From the NCBI RefSeq assembly GCF_004363175.1, contig NZ_SNYR01000001.1, positions 930,001-994,000 of the forward strand: a stretch of DNA of 64,000 nt. The letters run 5' to 3'. The notes under the pieces were generated by a model. That model was not told the origin of the DNA, ran no database searches, and worked only from the letters and a program-made list of their open reading frames with translations. Position numbers and translations under genes: made by a program. Below are positions 38,107-47,440 of this stretch, one piece after another. The DNA is from Maritalea mobilis (lineage in GTDB: Bacteria; Pseudomonadota; Alphaproteobacteria; Rhizobiales; Devosiaceae). Position 1 is the stretch's first letter; each line of letters starts with the position of its first letter.

Positions 38107-39165
38107 ATGCGTCCATTCAAACCCCTCTTGATTGCCTGTATGTGCATGCTCACCTTCACCAATTTGGCGTCAGCCCAGCCCTTTGGCGAAAAGCGCGTTT
38201 ACTTTAAAGATTGGCTGGCCGCCTGCCGTCCTGCAACGGGTTATTGCTCGGCCACAAGTTACATCAATCCCAACCCGCCCAGCGGCGCAGTAGCGGATTA
38301 TATTTTGCGCGTGGGCCGGGAAAAATCGGCAGACAGTTGGGAAATTTCATTGTCCACCGTGGCCACCATGCCCACCGACACAAGCTTTATTGTGATTGAG
38401 GATGAGCCGAACACGCTTTACTTCAACCGCCCCAACAGCTTCGCCGCATTTGGCGCCATCAATGATTTCTATTTTCTGGGCAATGAAGCGCGGCGGTTGC
38501 TCGAAAAGATGCTGGCAAACAACGAGTTGATCATGACCTACGATGCTGAATCCGGCCGCGAAACCTTAAACTTTTCACTCCGTGGTCTAACTGCATCAAT
38601 GCTCTGGATTGACGAGCAACAAGAGAAAGTGGGCGAGCCGCGCGATGCAGGTTATGGTCCGCGCGCGGAACGCTTGGCTACGGCGCTGGAACAACCATCG
38701 CGAGATATTCCGCAACCGATTCTGGACATGCACTTCGATGGCGACAATTGCGATTTTGGCGCGGAAAGCGACATGTTCTCATCTTGGGAAAGCATGGCAC
38801 TCGACCCGAACCGCGATCTCTATATGCTTCCGTGCTCGTCGGGCGCATATAATCTGCTTTCCCGTGGATATATTTGGAACAAAGAGCAGCAAAACGCCAC
38901 AACGCAACATTTTGTCGAATATAGCGACACCGCTGGATGGACATCTGTAGATTATCTCGTCAATGCCTTTCTAGATCCGCATTCGCGCACTGTATCCTCA
39001 TTTGCCAAAGCGCGAGGGCTTGGTGATTGTGGCTCGTCAGGCACGTGGCAATGGGCAGGATATGGCATGCAATTGCGCAAATTCTTCTATCAGCCCGTTT
39101 GTGGCCTCGACTATGATGAAAATGCCGATCTGACCTTCCCGCAAATCTTCCCGGAAAGCCAATAA
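38107..39165 (+). CDS. DUF1176 family exported protein
   Basis: A 352-residue protein with a signal peptide (residues 1-25, cleavage near ASAQP) and a DUF1176-type periplasmic body: FKDWLAACRPATGYCSATSY at the start and CGSSGTWQWAGYGMQLRKFF near the end, with paired cysteines that may form disulphides. Function unknown. The ATG at 38107 follows GAAGGA. Its stop overlaps the start of the next transporter (TAATG). Confidence 0.8.
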   Translation: MRPFKPLLIACMCMLTFTNLASAQPFGEKRVYFKDWLAACRPATGYCSATSYINPNPPSGAVADYILRVGREKSADSWEISLSTVATMPTDTSFIVIEDEPNTLYFNRPNSFAAFGAINDFYFLGNEARRLLEKMLANNELIMTYDAESGRETLNFSLRGLTASMLWIDEQQEKVGEPRDAGYGPRAERLATALEQPSRDIPQPILDMHFDGDNCDFGAESDMFSSWESMALDPNRDLYMLPCSSGAYNLLSRGYIWNKEQQNATTQHFVEYSDTAGWTSVDYLVNAFLDPHSRTVSSFAKARGLGDCGSSGTWQWAGYGMQLRKFFYQPVCGLDYDENADLTFPQIFPESQ

Positions 39166-40046
39166 TGCGTCTTTTTCTGCTCACCGGTTTGGCCATGCTG
39201 GCCTTTGCCGCCAACTCTTTGCTCAATCGCGCCGCGCTGGCGGAACAGGCCATCGATCCACACAATTTCACGCTGATGCGCTTGGGGTCAGGTGCGATCA
39301 CGCTGGTGCTCATCGCCATGCTGGTCAATCGTAAATCCATGCAGGACATTGCATCCGCTGGCACATGGCGAAGCGCTTTCGCCCTGTTCATATATGCGAT
39401 CGGCTTCTCCATCGCCTATCTGTGGCTGGGCGCAGGCATGGGCGCACTGATCCTATTTGCCATGGTGCAATTCACCATGCTCGGCGTGGCAATCATTAAG
39501 GGAGACCGCCCATCACCATTAGAACTGATTGGGCTTTTGTTGGCGTTGGTTGGTTTTGTTGCCTTGGTTAGCCCCGGTTTTGACCAGGCACCAAACTTGC
39601 AGGCTGTTGGCCTTATGGCGAGCGCAGGCATTGCATGGGGTGCCTATTCTCTTTGGGGACGCGGTTCCACCACGCCGACCTTGGATACGGCAGGCAATTT
39701 CTGGCGTGCCTTTTTGATGGGCTCAATTGTGATCGTGCCAATTTTGCTGATGCAACTCAGCCCCAGCTTGATCACCGTGAAAGGCATGCTGCTTGCAATT
39801 GCGTCTGGTGCCTTAGCCTCTGGTGTGGGCTATGCCATTTGGTACACGGCACTGCCGGGCCTCACCCGTACCCGCGCAGGCATTGTGCAGCTCAGCGTGC
39901 CTGCCCTCGCGGCAATTGCAGGTGTGGTGTTTTTGGGTGAGCCGCTCACTGTTAAATTTGCCGCTCTAACGGTGATGATTTTAGCCGGCGTTGGCTTGGC
40001 CACATTGGCAAAGCCAAAAGCTAGTGCACAAAATTCCGGAAAATAA
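39165..40046 (+). CDS. EamA/DMT superfamily transporter
   Basis: A 293-residue membrane protein with two EamA repeats: MRLFLLTGLAMLAFAANSLL opens the first, and TRTRAGIVQLSVPALAAIAG is in the second. Its ATG overlaps the stop of the DUF1176 gene, so the two are translationally coupled. It overlaps the convergent YdjM-like gene by 26 bp at the 3' ends. Probable metabolite exporter. Confidence 0.85.
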   Translation: MRLFLLTGLAMLAFAANSLLNRAALAEQAIDPHNFTLMRLGSGAITLVLIAMLVNRKSMQDIASAGTWRSAFALFIYAIGFSIAYLWLGAGMGALILFAMVQFTMLGVAIIKGDRPSPLELIGLLLALVGFVALVSPGFDQAPNLQAVGLMASAGIAWGAYSLWGRGSTTPTLDTAGNFWRAFLMGSIVIVPILLMQLSPSLITVKGMLLAIASGALASGVGYAIWYTALPGLTRTRAGIVQLSVPALAAIAGVVFLGEPLTVKFAALTVMILAGVGLATLAKPKASAQNSGK

Positions 40047-40632
40047 AGCCAAGGGAAATGAAATAGGGCGCAAGCAGCGCGACAATGAAAATGCGCGCCC
40101 ACAAATTCTTAAACCGCCACAACAATAAGCCCGCCAGCGCCACGCCAACCACCAGCTCCACCGCGCCGACAATATCTCCATAATTGGCGCTTTGATAGTA
40201 AGACACTGGTGAATGAAAGCGCCAATCGGTCAGCGGCCAAAAATGCACATGCGCATCGTCGGTATGCACGGGAAAATCGGCCACCACATGCAACAATGCC
40301 CCGGCCCCAAATATGCCGATCATCCGCCAATAATAACGATAGAGCGGCACATACATCGCCAACATCCATCCGAGGATGATCAAAAACGCATAAAGCGGCA
40401 TGGAGTTAGAAATCGCAGAAAAGCTTTGCCACGGCTCCTGCCAATAAAGCCCGTCCGGACTGCGCCACATATTGCCCCGCCCAACCCCTGTGATGGCTGA
40501 AAAAGCCACCATAAGGAACACAGATAGGTCAGGGAAAAAGCCCGCAAAAAAGGCCAGGATATTTTGCTTTTTGGGGGCGTCGCGCCGGGACAAAACTGCA
40601 CCGGCAATTAACACATGTGTGGTCGTGATCAT
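40021..40632 (-). CDS. YdjM-type membrane-bound predicted metal-dependent hydrolase
   Basis: A 203-residue inner-membrane protein with about five hydrophobic helices and metal-ligand-like residues: the N-terminal TTTHVLIAGAVL and FFPDLS, and HVVADFPVHTDDAH in the middle. This is the pattern of the YdjM (LexA-regulated in E. coli) family. The substrate is unknown. A GTTC-N7-GGTC sequence, one base off an alphaproteobacterial LexA box, lies about 10 bp before the start; this may be chance. Confidence 0.72.
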   Translation of the reverse strand: MITTTHVLIAGAVLSRRDAPKKQNILAFFAGFFPDLSVFLMVAFSAITGVGRGNMWRSPDGLYWQEPWQSFSAISNSMPLYAFLIILGWMLAMYVPLYRYYWRMIGIFGAGALLHVVADFPVHTDDAHVHFWPLTDWRFHSPVSYYQSANYGDIVGAVELVVGVALAGLLLWRFKNLWARIFIVALLAPYFISLGFIFRNFVH

Positions 40633-40880
40633 TTCGGCTCAGTTCCGCGATTGGTCATAAAATTACAATATGCGGAAAACCAAACCGGGGGCCAGTGCGT
40701 TAACATAATTGTGAGAAACAACGACGGAAACATGCCTTATCAAATTAATTTCGATGAAAAGGTTGGAAACACAGTTCAATACCTTTAAATCTCTTCCACA
40801 GCTTACCATATCAAGTGCTCTTGTGTTTTGCGGCAGTTCTAGTATCTAGCGGTCGCGGATAATCGTTTTAAAAGGTTGCA

Positions 40881-41861
40881 ATGCCCTATTTTCTGCTCAT
40901 CTTAGGATTGGCCACGCTGGTTGTTACCGGTGATCTTCTTGTTCGCGGCGCGGTTGGCGTGTCGAACCGAATGGGCATCCCCCCGCTCGTCATTGGCTTA
41001 ACTGTCGTTGCCTTTGGCACATCTGCACCTGAATTGGTGGTCTCTATTTCCGCTGCGCTTGATGGCGCGTCGGGCCTTGCCATCGGTAATGTGGTTGGAT
41101 CGAACATCACCAACATCCTTTTGGTGTTGGGTTTCCCCGCCTTGTTTTTTGCACTCGACTGCAAGCAAACAGGTTTGCGACGCTCCACCAGCTTTATGAT
41201 CATGGTTTCCGTGTTGCTCATTATCTTGAGCATCGACGGCGTGATCGACGCAGGCGACGGCATGATCTTCCTTGGCCTCCTGGCTGGCTATTTGATTTAC
41301 AATGGCTTTGAAGCCAACAAAATGCGTAAGCGTGGCCAGAACATCGAAGAATTGATGGAAGAGATTGATGATGCGCCTGAAGATCCGAAAAAGATCGCGC
41401 TTTATCTGATCATCGGGGTGATCGGCTTGCCTTTGGGCGGCAAATTGACCACCGACAGCGCTTTGGACATTGCGGCGATTATGGGCATTGCTGACAGTGC
41501 TGTTGGCCTGACCATTGTTGCCTTGGGCACATCTCTGCCAGAATTTGCGGCAGGCATGGCCGCTGCGCTTCGCCGCCAATCAGCAGTTGCCATTGGTAAC
41601 GCGGTGGGCTCCAACATCTTCAATATCTTGTCGATCTTGGGCATCACATCTTTGATCGTGCCGTTGAAAGTGGCACCGAACTTTATGGCCTTCGATTATT
41701 GGGTCATGCTGTTCATCGCCATCGGTTTGGCCCCGATTGTGTTTATGCATCGGTCTATCGGCAAAATCGAAGGCGGCGTGATGAGTGTTGCATATATTGT
41801 TTATCTTGTGGTTGTTTTTCAAATTGGACACCAACTGGCTGAAGGGCTACCCATTGGATAA
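40881..41861 (+). CDS. Calcium/sodium antiporter (CaCA, YrbG type)
   Basis: A 326-residue inner-membrane cation exchanger with two inverted repeats of five helices. The repeat signatures are VVAFGTSAPELVVS and IVALGTSLPEFAAG, with glutamates likely coordinating Ca2+/Na+. Each is followed by an N-rich GNVVGSNITNI / GNAVGSNIFNI segment. A cytoplasmic acidic loop (about 150-175) separates the halves. Its stop overlaps the ATG of the SDR gene (TAATG). Confidence 0.9.
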   Translation: MPYFLLILGLATLVVTGDLLVRGAVGVSNRMGIPPLVIGLTVVAFGTSAPELVVSISAALDGASGLAIGNVVGSNITNILLVLGFPALFFALDCKQTGLRRSTSFMIMVSVLLIILSIDGVIDAGDGMIFLGLLAGYLIYNGFEANKMRKRGQNIEELMEEIDDAPEDPKKIALYLIIGVIGLPLGGKLTTDSALDIAAIMGIADSAVGLTIVALGTSLPEFAAGMAAALRRQSAVAIGNAVGSNIFNILSILGITSLIVPLKVAPNFMAFDYWVMLFIAIGLAPIVFMHRSIGKIEGGVMSVAYIVYLVVVFQIGHQLAEGLPIG

Positions 41862-42610
41862 TGCAAAAACAAACTTTTCTGATCACAGGTGCAGCTAACC
41901 GCATTGGCGCGGCTATAGCTGAAGGCTTGGCCGAAGACGGGCACAATGTGGTGATCCACTATAATAGCTCGCAAGATGAGGCGGCCGCTTTGGCCGCCAA
42001 ACTTTCAGAACGCGGTTTGAACACAGCAATCGAAGGCGCGGACCTCACAGATCCCGCGCAATATGACACGCTGATTGAACGGGCCAGCAAACATTTTGGG
42101 CCGCTGACTGGGCTGATCAACAATGCAAGCCTGTTCAAACCAGACAGCATTGACGATCTAACCCACGAGCTTTGGCAAAAGCATTTTAGCGTGCATGCAG
42201 AAGCCGCTATGTTTTTGGCCAAAGATTTCGCGGCGCAACTGCCCCAAAACCAAAACGGATTGATCATCAATATGATCGACCAACGCGTTTGGTCGCTCAA
42301 GCCAAGTTTTTTCAGCTACACCCTGTCAAAAACAGTTTTGTGGACCGCAACGCGCACCTTGGCGCAAGCACTCGCCCCGCGCATCCGCGTGAATGCAATT
42401 GGCCCCGGCCCCACTTTGCAGAATGAGCATCAATCTGAAGCAGAGTTCAAAGACGAGCTGCAAAGCGTGCCGCTGAAAACGGGTCCTTCACTCGACGAGA
42501 TTGTTGATACAATCCGCTATTTTCTGATGTCAAAATCAGTGACCGGGCAAATGATTGCCATGGATGGTGGACAACATCTAATGTGGACTGAGATTGGTGA
42601 AACAAATTAG
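41861..42610 (+). CDS. SDR family oxidoreductase
   Basis: A 249-residue short-chain dehydrogenase. The NAD(P)-binding motif TGAANRIGAAIAEGLA opens the Rossmann fold, NNAS follows, and the catalytic Tyr-Lys pair sits in FFSYTLSKTVLW (Y-x3-K). IGPGPTL continues as usual. The RIG variant in the first motif recalls pteridine reductase/FolM-like members, so reduction of a pterin is possible; a general carbonyl reductase is the alternative. It is coupled by TAATG to the Ca2+/Na+ antiporter, and uvrC follows 24 bp later. Confidence 0.86.
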   Translation: MQKQTFLITGAANRIGAAIAEGLAEDGHNVVIHYNSSQDEAAALAAKLSERGLNTAIEGADLTDPAQYDTLIERASKHFGPLTGLINNASLFKPDSIDDLTHELWQKHFSVHAEAAMFLAKDFAAQLPQNQNGLIINMIDQRVWSLKPSFFSYTLSKTVLWTATRTLAQALAPRIRVNAIGPGPTLQNEHQSEAEFKDELQSVPLKTGPSLDEIVDTIRYFLMSKSVTGQMIAMDGGQHLMWTEIGETN

Positions 42611-42634
42611 TTTTTGCGCTATGTTTGAGTCGCA

Positions 42635-44521
42635 ATGAACGAAGCAACCGCATCTCCCGGCCCCGACATCATTAAACGCTTTGTGAAAACCCTGCCCTCC
42701 GGGCCAGGGGTTTATCGCATGCTGGATGAACAGCAAAATGTGATTTATGTCGGCAAGGCCCGCAACCTGAAAGCACGCGTGACCAATTACACGCGCTATG
42801 AAGGCAATTCGGTGCGCATCGGGCGCATGATCGCCGCCACGCGCTCCATGGAGTTTGTCACCACAAACACCGAGAGTGAGGCGCTGCTGCTCGAAGCAAA
42901 TATGATCAAGCGCCTGCGGCCGCGTTACAATGTGTTGTTACGCGACGACAAAAGCTTCCCCTATATTTTGCTGGCCACGGAACATGAAGCAGCTGAGCTG
43001 ACCAAACACCGCGGCGTGCGGCGCAAAAAGGGCCATTATTTCGGCCCCTTCGCTTCGGTAACGGCAGTAAACCGCACCATCACCGCATTGCAGAAAGCCT
43101 TTTTGCTGCGCAACTGCTCAGACAGCTATTATCAAGGCCGCACCCGGCCTTGCTTGCAGCACCAAATCAAGCGCTGCGCAGCGCCTTGCACTGGCGAAAT
43201 TTCAATCGCAGATTATCAGCAATTAGTGCAAGATGCGGTAGACTTCCTTTCTGGCAAATCCAAAAGCGTACAGGCGCAATTGTCTAAAGAGATGCAAGAA
43301 GCATCGGAAAATTTGGACTTTGAACGCGCCGCGCTGATCCGCGATCGGATTTCGGCTCTTGCCCTTATCCAATCGCAGGGCGACATGAGCGCGCAAAGCT
43401 TTGCCGAAGGTGATATTTTCGCAATCCATCAGGAAGCTGGACGGTTCTGCATTCAAGTCTTCTTCTTCCGTGCTCACCAAAACTGGGGCAACCGCGCTTA
43501 TTATCCGCGGGCGGATAAGAGCCTTGAGGAAGCCGAAGTGCTGGAAGCTTTTGTTGCGCAGTTTTATGAGAACCGAACGCCACCTAAAGCTGTGCTGCTT
43601 TCCCACCCGGTAGAAAACCCTAAACTTCTGCAGGAAGCGCTAAGCATTCGGGCGGACCGCAAGATAGAGGTACAAACCCCACAGCGCGGCGAAAAGCGAC
43701 AGCTGGTGGAGCACGCGCTCGACAATGCCCGCCAGGCTTTGGGCCGGCAATTGGCGGAAAGCGCATCACAAACCAGCCTGCTGGAAGGCATGGCAAAAAC
43801 GTTCAATTTGGACGAACCGCCCAAGCGGATTGAGATTTACGATAACTCCCACATTCAAGGCACCAATGCTGTTGGCGCCATGGTGGTGGCAGGCCGTGAA
43901 GGGCTTTCCAAAAAGCACTACCGCACCTTCAACATCAAATCCGAAGAACTGACGCCCGGCGACGACTTTGGCATGATGAATGAGGTGCTGACCCGCCGCT
44001 TCAAACGGCTGGTGAATGAATATGAAAAGCCCGATGAAGAATTACTGAAAGACCCAAGCAACATGCCGGACTGGCCAGATGTGCTGCTAATCGATGGTGG
44101 CAAGGGCCAACTAAGCGCAGTGCGCAAAGTGTTAGAGCAATTCGACCTGCCACAAAAATTGACGCTGATCGGCATTGCCAAAGGCGAAGAGCGGAATGCT
44201 GGGCGCGAGACATTTTTCATTGATGGGCGCGAGCCCTTTATGCTGCCGGCGCGCGACCCGGTGCTTTATTATGTACAGCGCCTGCGCGATGAAGCGCACC
44301 GCTTTGCCATCGGCACACACCGCGCAAAACGCTCCAAAGCCATCGTCAAAAATCCGCTGGATGAAATTGAAGGCATTGGCCCGAGCCGCAAGCGCAATCT
44401 GCTCAATCACTTCGGGTCAGCCAAATCAGTTGGCCGCGCGGCCCTTTCCGATTTGCAGTCCGTTCCGGGCATTTCAAAACAAATGGCGCAAACCATTTAC
44501 GATCATTTCAATAGGTCATAA
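42635..44521 (+). CDS. uvrC: Excinuclease ABC subunit C
   Basis: A 628-residue nuclease that makes both incisions in excision repair after UvrB. The N-terminal GIY-YIG domain reads [24 protein letters not shown] motif that binds UvrB (about residues 205-245) follows. The C-terminal RNase H-like domain with [15 protein letters not shown] and the double HhH DNA-binding tail complete it. No LexA box is apparent. The order uvrC-pgsA-moaD-moaE is shared with other Rhizobiales. Confidence 0.96.
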   Translation: MNEATASPGPDIIKRFVKTLPSGPGVYRMLDEQQNVIYVGKARNLKARVTNYTRYEGNSVRIGRMIAATRSMEFVTTNTESEALLLEANMIKRLRPRYNVLLRDDKSFPYILLATEHEAAELTKHRGVRRKKGHYFGPFASVTAVNRTITALQKAFLLRNCSDSYYQGRTRPCLQHQIKRCAAPCTGEISIADYQQLVQDAVDFLSGKSKSVQAQLSKEMQEASENLDFERAALIRDRISALALIQSQGDMSAQSFAEGDIFAIHQEAGRFCIQVFFFRAHQNWGNRAYYPRADKSLEEAEVLEAFVAQFYENRTPPKAVLLSHPVENPKLLQEALSIRADRKIEVQTPQRGEKRQLVEHALDNARQALGRQLAESASQTSLLEGMAKTFNLDEPPKRIEIYDNSHIQGTNAVGAMVVAGREGLSKKHYRTFNIKSEELTPGDDFGMMNEVLTRRFKRLVNEYEKPDEELLKDPSNMPDWPDVLLIDGGKGQLSAVRKVLEQFDLPQKLTLIGIAKGEERNAGRETFFIDGREPFMLPARDPVLYYVQRLRDEAHRFAIGTHRAKRSKAIVKNPLDEIEGIGPSRKRNLLNHFGSAKSVGRAALSDLQSVPGISKQMAQTIYDHFNRS

Positions 44522-44554
44522 ACTCGGCCCAAATTTCGGCACAAAGGCGATAAA

Positions 44555-45109
44555 ATGAACTTGCCCAATCTCTTGACCATTTCCCGTATTATCGCGATTC
44601 CAGTGATCATTTGGCTGGTCTTTATCGACCATTATGTGGCCCGGCAAGTGGCCTTTATCCTTTATGTTATCGCTTGCCTCACCGACTATCTAGATGGCTA
44701 TCTGGCCCGTAAAATGAACATCGTGTCGGACTTAGGGCGCATGCTTGACCCGATTGCCGACAAGCTGCTGGTTGGCACCTTGTTGATCGCCTTCGCCTAT
44801 ACGGGCGAGTTCAGCCAACAACAAACATGGTTAGCCATCGCCATCATGTTCCGCGAGATCGCCGTGGCAGGTCTGCGCGAATATCTAGGCAACGCGCAGA
44901 TCACCGTGCACGTGTCTAAATTGGCCAAATATAAAACCACCGTGCAACTCGTCGCACTGGCGACTTTCATGGTGGTGCCGTTGGTGCCCAATGTTGAATC
45001 CGCTGCAAATGGCCTAATGTGGCTGGCAGCGTTGCTGACGGTTTATACGGGCTATGAATATTTCGCAGGCGCATGGCCAAAACTGACCGACAAAACGGTG
45101 GCGAAATGA
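44555..45109 (+). CDS. pgsA: CDP-diacylglycerol-glycerol-3-phosphate 3-phosphatidyltransferase
   Basis: A 184-residue membrane enzyme making phosphatidylglycerol phosphate from CDP-diacylglycerol. The CDP-alcohol phosphotransferase motif is seen as DYLDGYLARKMNIVSDLGRM followed by LDPIADK, with all the metal-binding aspartates. Several hydrophobic helices follow. The last bases overlap moaD (ATGA). It lies downstream of uvrC, a common rhizobial and enterobacterial order. Confidence 0.94.
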   Translation: MNLPNLLTISRIIAIPVIIWLVFIDHYVARQVAFILYVIACLTDYLDGYLARKMNIVSDLGRMLDPIADKLLVGTLLIAFAYTGEFSQQQTWLAIAIMFREIAVAGLREYLGNAQITVHVSKLAKYKTTVQLVALATFMVVPLVPNVESAANGLMWLAALLTVYTGYEYFAGAWPKLTDKTVAK

Positions 45110-45357
45110 TTATCCGCTATTTCGCTTGGATTCGCGAACGGCTGAACCGAGACACGCAAGAGCTCGATTTGCCGAACGAGGTAAAAACTGTCGAGGATTT
45201 GCTGCACCATTTGCGCGAAACTGACGAAGATTTTGCCGCAGTCGTGCCCCCTGAAACAACCATCCGCCTTGCGCTTGACGACGAGCTTGTGGAGCTGGAT
45301 ACGGCAATAGGTGCCGCCAAAGAAGTCTCGATTTTCCCACCCATGACAGGTGGCTAA
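45106..45357 (+). CDS. moaD: Molybdopterin synthase small subunit
   Basis: An 83-residue ubiquitin-fold protein that carries sulphur as a thiocarboxylate on its C-terminal Gly-Gly to build molybdopterin. It opens MIIRYFAWIRERL and ends FPPMTGG, so the functional diglycine is intact. It overlaps pgsA by four bases (ATGA) and moaE by one (TAATG). It would serve the molybdoenzyme MsrP among others. Confidence 0.94.
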   Translation: MIIRYFAWIRERLNRDTQELDLPNEVKTVEDLLHHLRETDEDFAAVVPPETTIRLALDDELVELDTAIGAAKEVSIFPPMTGG

Positions 45358-45812
45358 TGTCAGTCAAAGTCACCATTCAAGCGGAAATGTTTGATGCAGG
45401 CGCGCTGGTCAATCAGTTCACCCACGATCTGCCCGAAGCAGGCGCGGTGACGACCTTTACGGGCTTGGTGCGCTCCACACCCGACAAGCCGATTGAGGCG
45501 CTGATTTTGGAACACCATCCCACCATGGCGCAAAAGCAGATCGAGCGCTTTGCGCAGGACGCGATAGAGCGTTTCAACTTGCTGGCCATTCAGGTGGTGC
45601 ACCGCTTTGGCGAAATGAAAGTGGGCGAACCTATCGTGCAAGTGATGGCGGCAAGCCACCATCGCCAAGCCGCCTTTGACGGGGCAAACTATGTGATGGA
45701 TTGGCTAAAAACCGACGCGCCTTTTTGGAAAAAGGAAGTAGGACCACAGGGCACCGACTGGGTGGACGCCCGTGAGACGGACGAAACAGCCAAAGAAAAA
45801 TGGACAAAATAA
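45357..45812 (+). CDS. moaE: Molybdopterin synthase large subunit
   Basis: A 151-residue subunit that receives sulphur from MoaD and converts precursor Z to molybdopterin. Landmarks: GAVTTFTGLVR, LEHHPTMAQKQ, VVHRFGEMKVGEPIVQV and PFWKKE with the active-site lysine. The gene starts at the moaD stop (TAATG). A strong bidirectional terminator follows. Confidence 0.95.
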   Translation: MSVKVTIQAEMFDAGALVNQFTHDLPEAGAVTTFTGLVRSTPDKPIEALILEHHPTMAQKQIERFAQDAIERFNLLAIQVVHRFGEMKVGEPIVQVMAASHHRQAAFDGANYVMDWLKTDAPFWKKEVGPQGTDWVDARETDETAKEKWTK

Positions 45813-45841
45813 AACGCCGCCTCAAATGAAGCGGCGTTTTT
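45811..45841. terminator. Bidirectional terminator between moaE and ilvE
   Basis: AAAACGCCGC pairs with GCGGCGTTTT across a ten-base loop, giving T runs in both directions between the convergent genes. Confidence 0.9.
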
Positions 45842-45861
45842 CAATTCGCTATGCGCGGCGC

Positions 45862-46752
45862 TTATTCAGCAGCAGCCTTTTTCGGCTGAACGGCATTGGC
45901 ATAAGCTTCGATCATTTTTTGACAAATGTCGCGCTTTTCAAACACGGTGCCTTCAATCTCAGCAACAGGTGTCACTTCCGCCGCAGAACCAGTGAGGAAG
46001 CACTCTTCAAAATCACCAATTTCTTCTGGCTTGATGATGCGCTCAATCACATTGATGCCCTGCTCTTTCGCAAGCGCGATCACGGTACGGCGGGTAATGC
46101 CGTCCAAGAAGCAATCTGGAATTGGCGTATGAATTTCACCATCTTTGATGAAAAACACGTTGGCGCCTGTCGCCTCAGCCACATAGCCACGATAGTCGCG
46201 CATCAACGCATCTGAATAGCCTTTGGCTTCCGCCGCGTGCTTTGACAGAGTGCAGATCATATAAAGACCCGCTGCCTTTGACGCGAATGGGGCGGAATCT
46301 GGTGCCGGGCGCTGCCAATCTGACCACGCCAGACGAACGCCTTTCAACTTCTCTTCCATTGAGAACAGGCTCGGCCATTCCCAAGCAGCGATTGCCAAGT
46401 GAACTGGGTTGCTGTGCGCGCCAAGACCAAGCTCGTGCGAACCGCGCCATGCCACCGGACGCATATAAGCGTTGGTGAGATTGTTCTTTTCCAACACCTC
46501 GCGGCAAGCCGCATCAATTTCGTCAGCAGAATATGGAATTTCAAAATCCAAAATATTGGCTGACTTGCGCAAACGCTCGGAGTGCTCATGCAATTTGAAC
46601 ACTTCACCATTATACGCCCGCTGCCCTTCAAAAACGCTCGAGGCATAATGCAACGCATGGGTCAACACATGCACTTTGCACTCTTTCCATTCGCGCATTT
46701 CCCCATCAAACCAAATCCAACCATCGCGTTGGTCTAAAGGTACACCGGCCAT
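45862..46752 (-). CDS. ilvE: Branched-chain amino-acid aminotransferase
   Basis: A 296-residue class IV PLP transaminase for valine, leucine and isoleucine. HALHYASSVFEGQRAYNG near the start is the family signature. The PLP lysine is in FASKAAGLYM, and GYVAEATGANVFFIKDGE and LTGSAAEVTPV follow. The start at 46752 follows GGGAGAAG. It is divergent from a MarR gene, 157 bp away. Confidence 0.93.
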   Translation of the reverse strand: MAGVPLDQRDGWIWFDGEMREWKECKVHVLTHALHYASSVFEGQRAYNGEVFKLHEHSERLRKSANILDFEIPYSADEIDAACREVLEKNNLTNAYMRPVAWRGSHELGLGAHSNPVHLAIAAWEWPSLFSMEEKLKGVRLAWSDWQRPAPDSAPFASKAAGLYMICTLSKHAAEAKGYSDALMRDYRGYVAEATGANVFFIKDGEIHTPIPDCFLDGITRRTVIALAKEQGINVIERIIKPEEIGDFEECFLTGSAAEVTPVAEIEGTVFEKRDICQKMIEAYANAVQPKKAAAE

Positions 46753-46909
46753 TTTCTTCTCCCTAACATCGGCTTTTGGCCCGAAATTTCTCTGATTATC
46801 GCATTGCCTAGACATAAAACTGCAAAATTTGGATTTGGCAAGCTGCCGATCTTGGCAAATGCCCTAGGCTTTGGGATAAGTGTAAATCAAACTGTGAACA
46901 GGGTGAAGC

Positions 46910-47440
46910 ATGACAGCCAACAAAATAAATGTCAACAAGGCTGACATAAATTCCGATCAAGAAAGTGCGTCAAAAGACATTATGGACGCCATGCCCCTTG
47001 ATTTAATGGGACTTTTATTCTTCGCCTATCGCGATTTTGTGCATGAAGCAGACGAGCTTTTGTCGCGCCAAGGCTTTGGTCGTGCCCACCACCGCGTGCT
47101 TTATTTCGTCAATCTGCGCCCCGGCATGACCGTGGCAGACCTGCTCGACTTGCTCAAAATCACCAAACAAAGCCTCGCGCGGGTGCTGCGGCAACTGATC
47201 GACAATGGCTATATTGAACAGCGTACTGGGCAAAAGGATCGACGAAAGCGCTTGCTGTATCCCACAAACAAAGGCGCTGAATTCTTCACCACCCTATCCG
47301 CCAACCAGTCGCACCGCATGCGCGAAGCACTGGATAAACTGCCCCCAGAAACCAAAGACACTGTCGCACGCTTTTTCGTGGAAATGATCGATCCTGAAGA
47401 TCATGGCAAACTGAAAAATCTGAATATCATTCAGAACTAG
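46910..47440 (+). CDS. MarR-family transcriptional regulator
   Basis: A 176-residue winged-helix regulator with a MarR fold. The DNA-binding core TVADLLDLLKITKQSLARVL and the wing RTGQKDRRKRLLYPTNKG are clear. The N-terminal 30 residues are a polar extension. It is divergent from ilvE, which it may regulate; that is inference. The C-terminus abuts the diguanylate cyclase gene tail-to-tail. Confidence 0.88.
   Translation: MTANKINVNKADINSDQESASKDIMDAMPLDLMGLLFFAYRDFVHEADELLSRQGFGRAHHRVLYFVNLRPGMTVADLLDLLKITKQSLARVLRQLIDNGYIEQRTGQKDRRKRLLYPTNKGAEFFTTLSANQSHRMREALDKLPPETKDTVARFFVEMIDPEDHGKLKNLNIIQN

Noticed and set aside
36279-40046. Gene cluster for one export pathway (two EamA genes plus neighbours)
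   Set aside because: The two transporters are separated by unrelated genes on different strands and share no operon or common regulator site.
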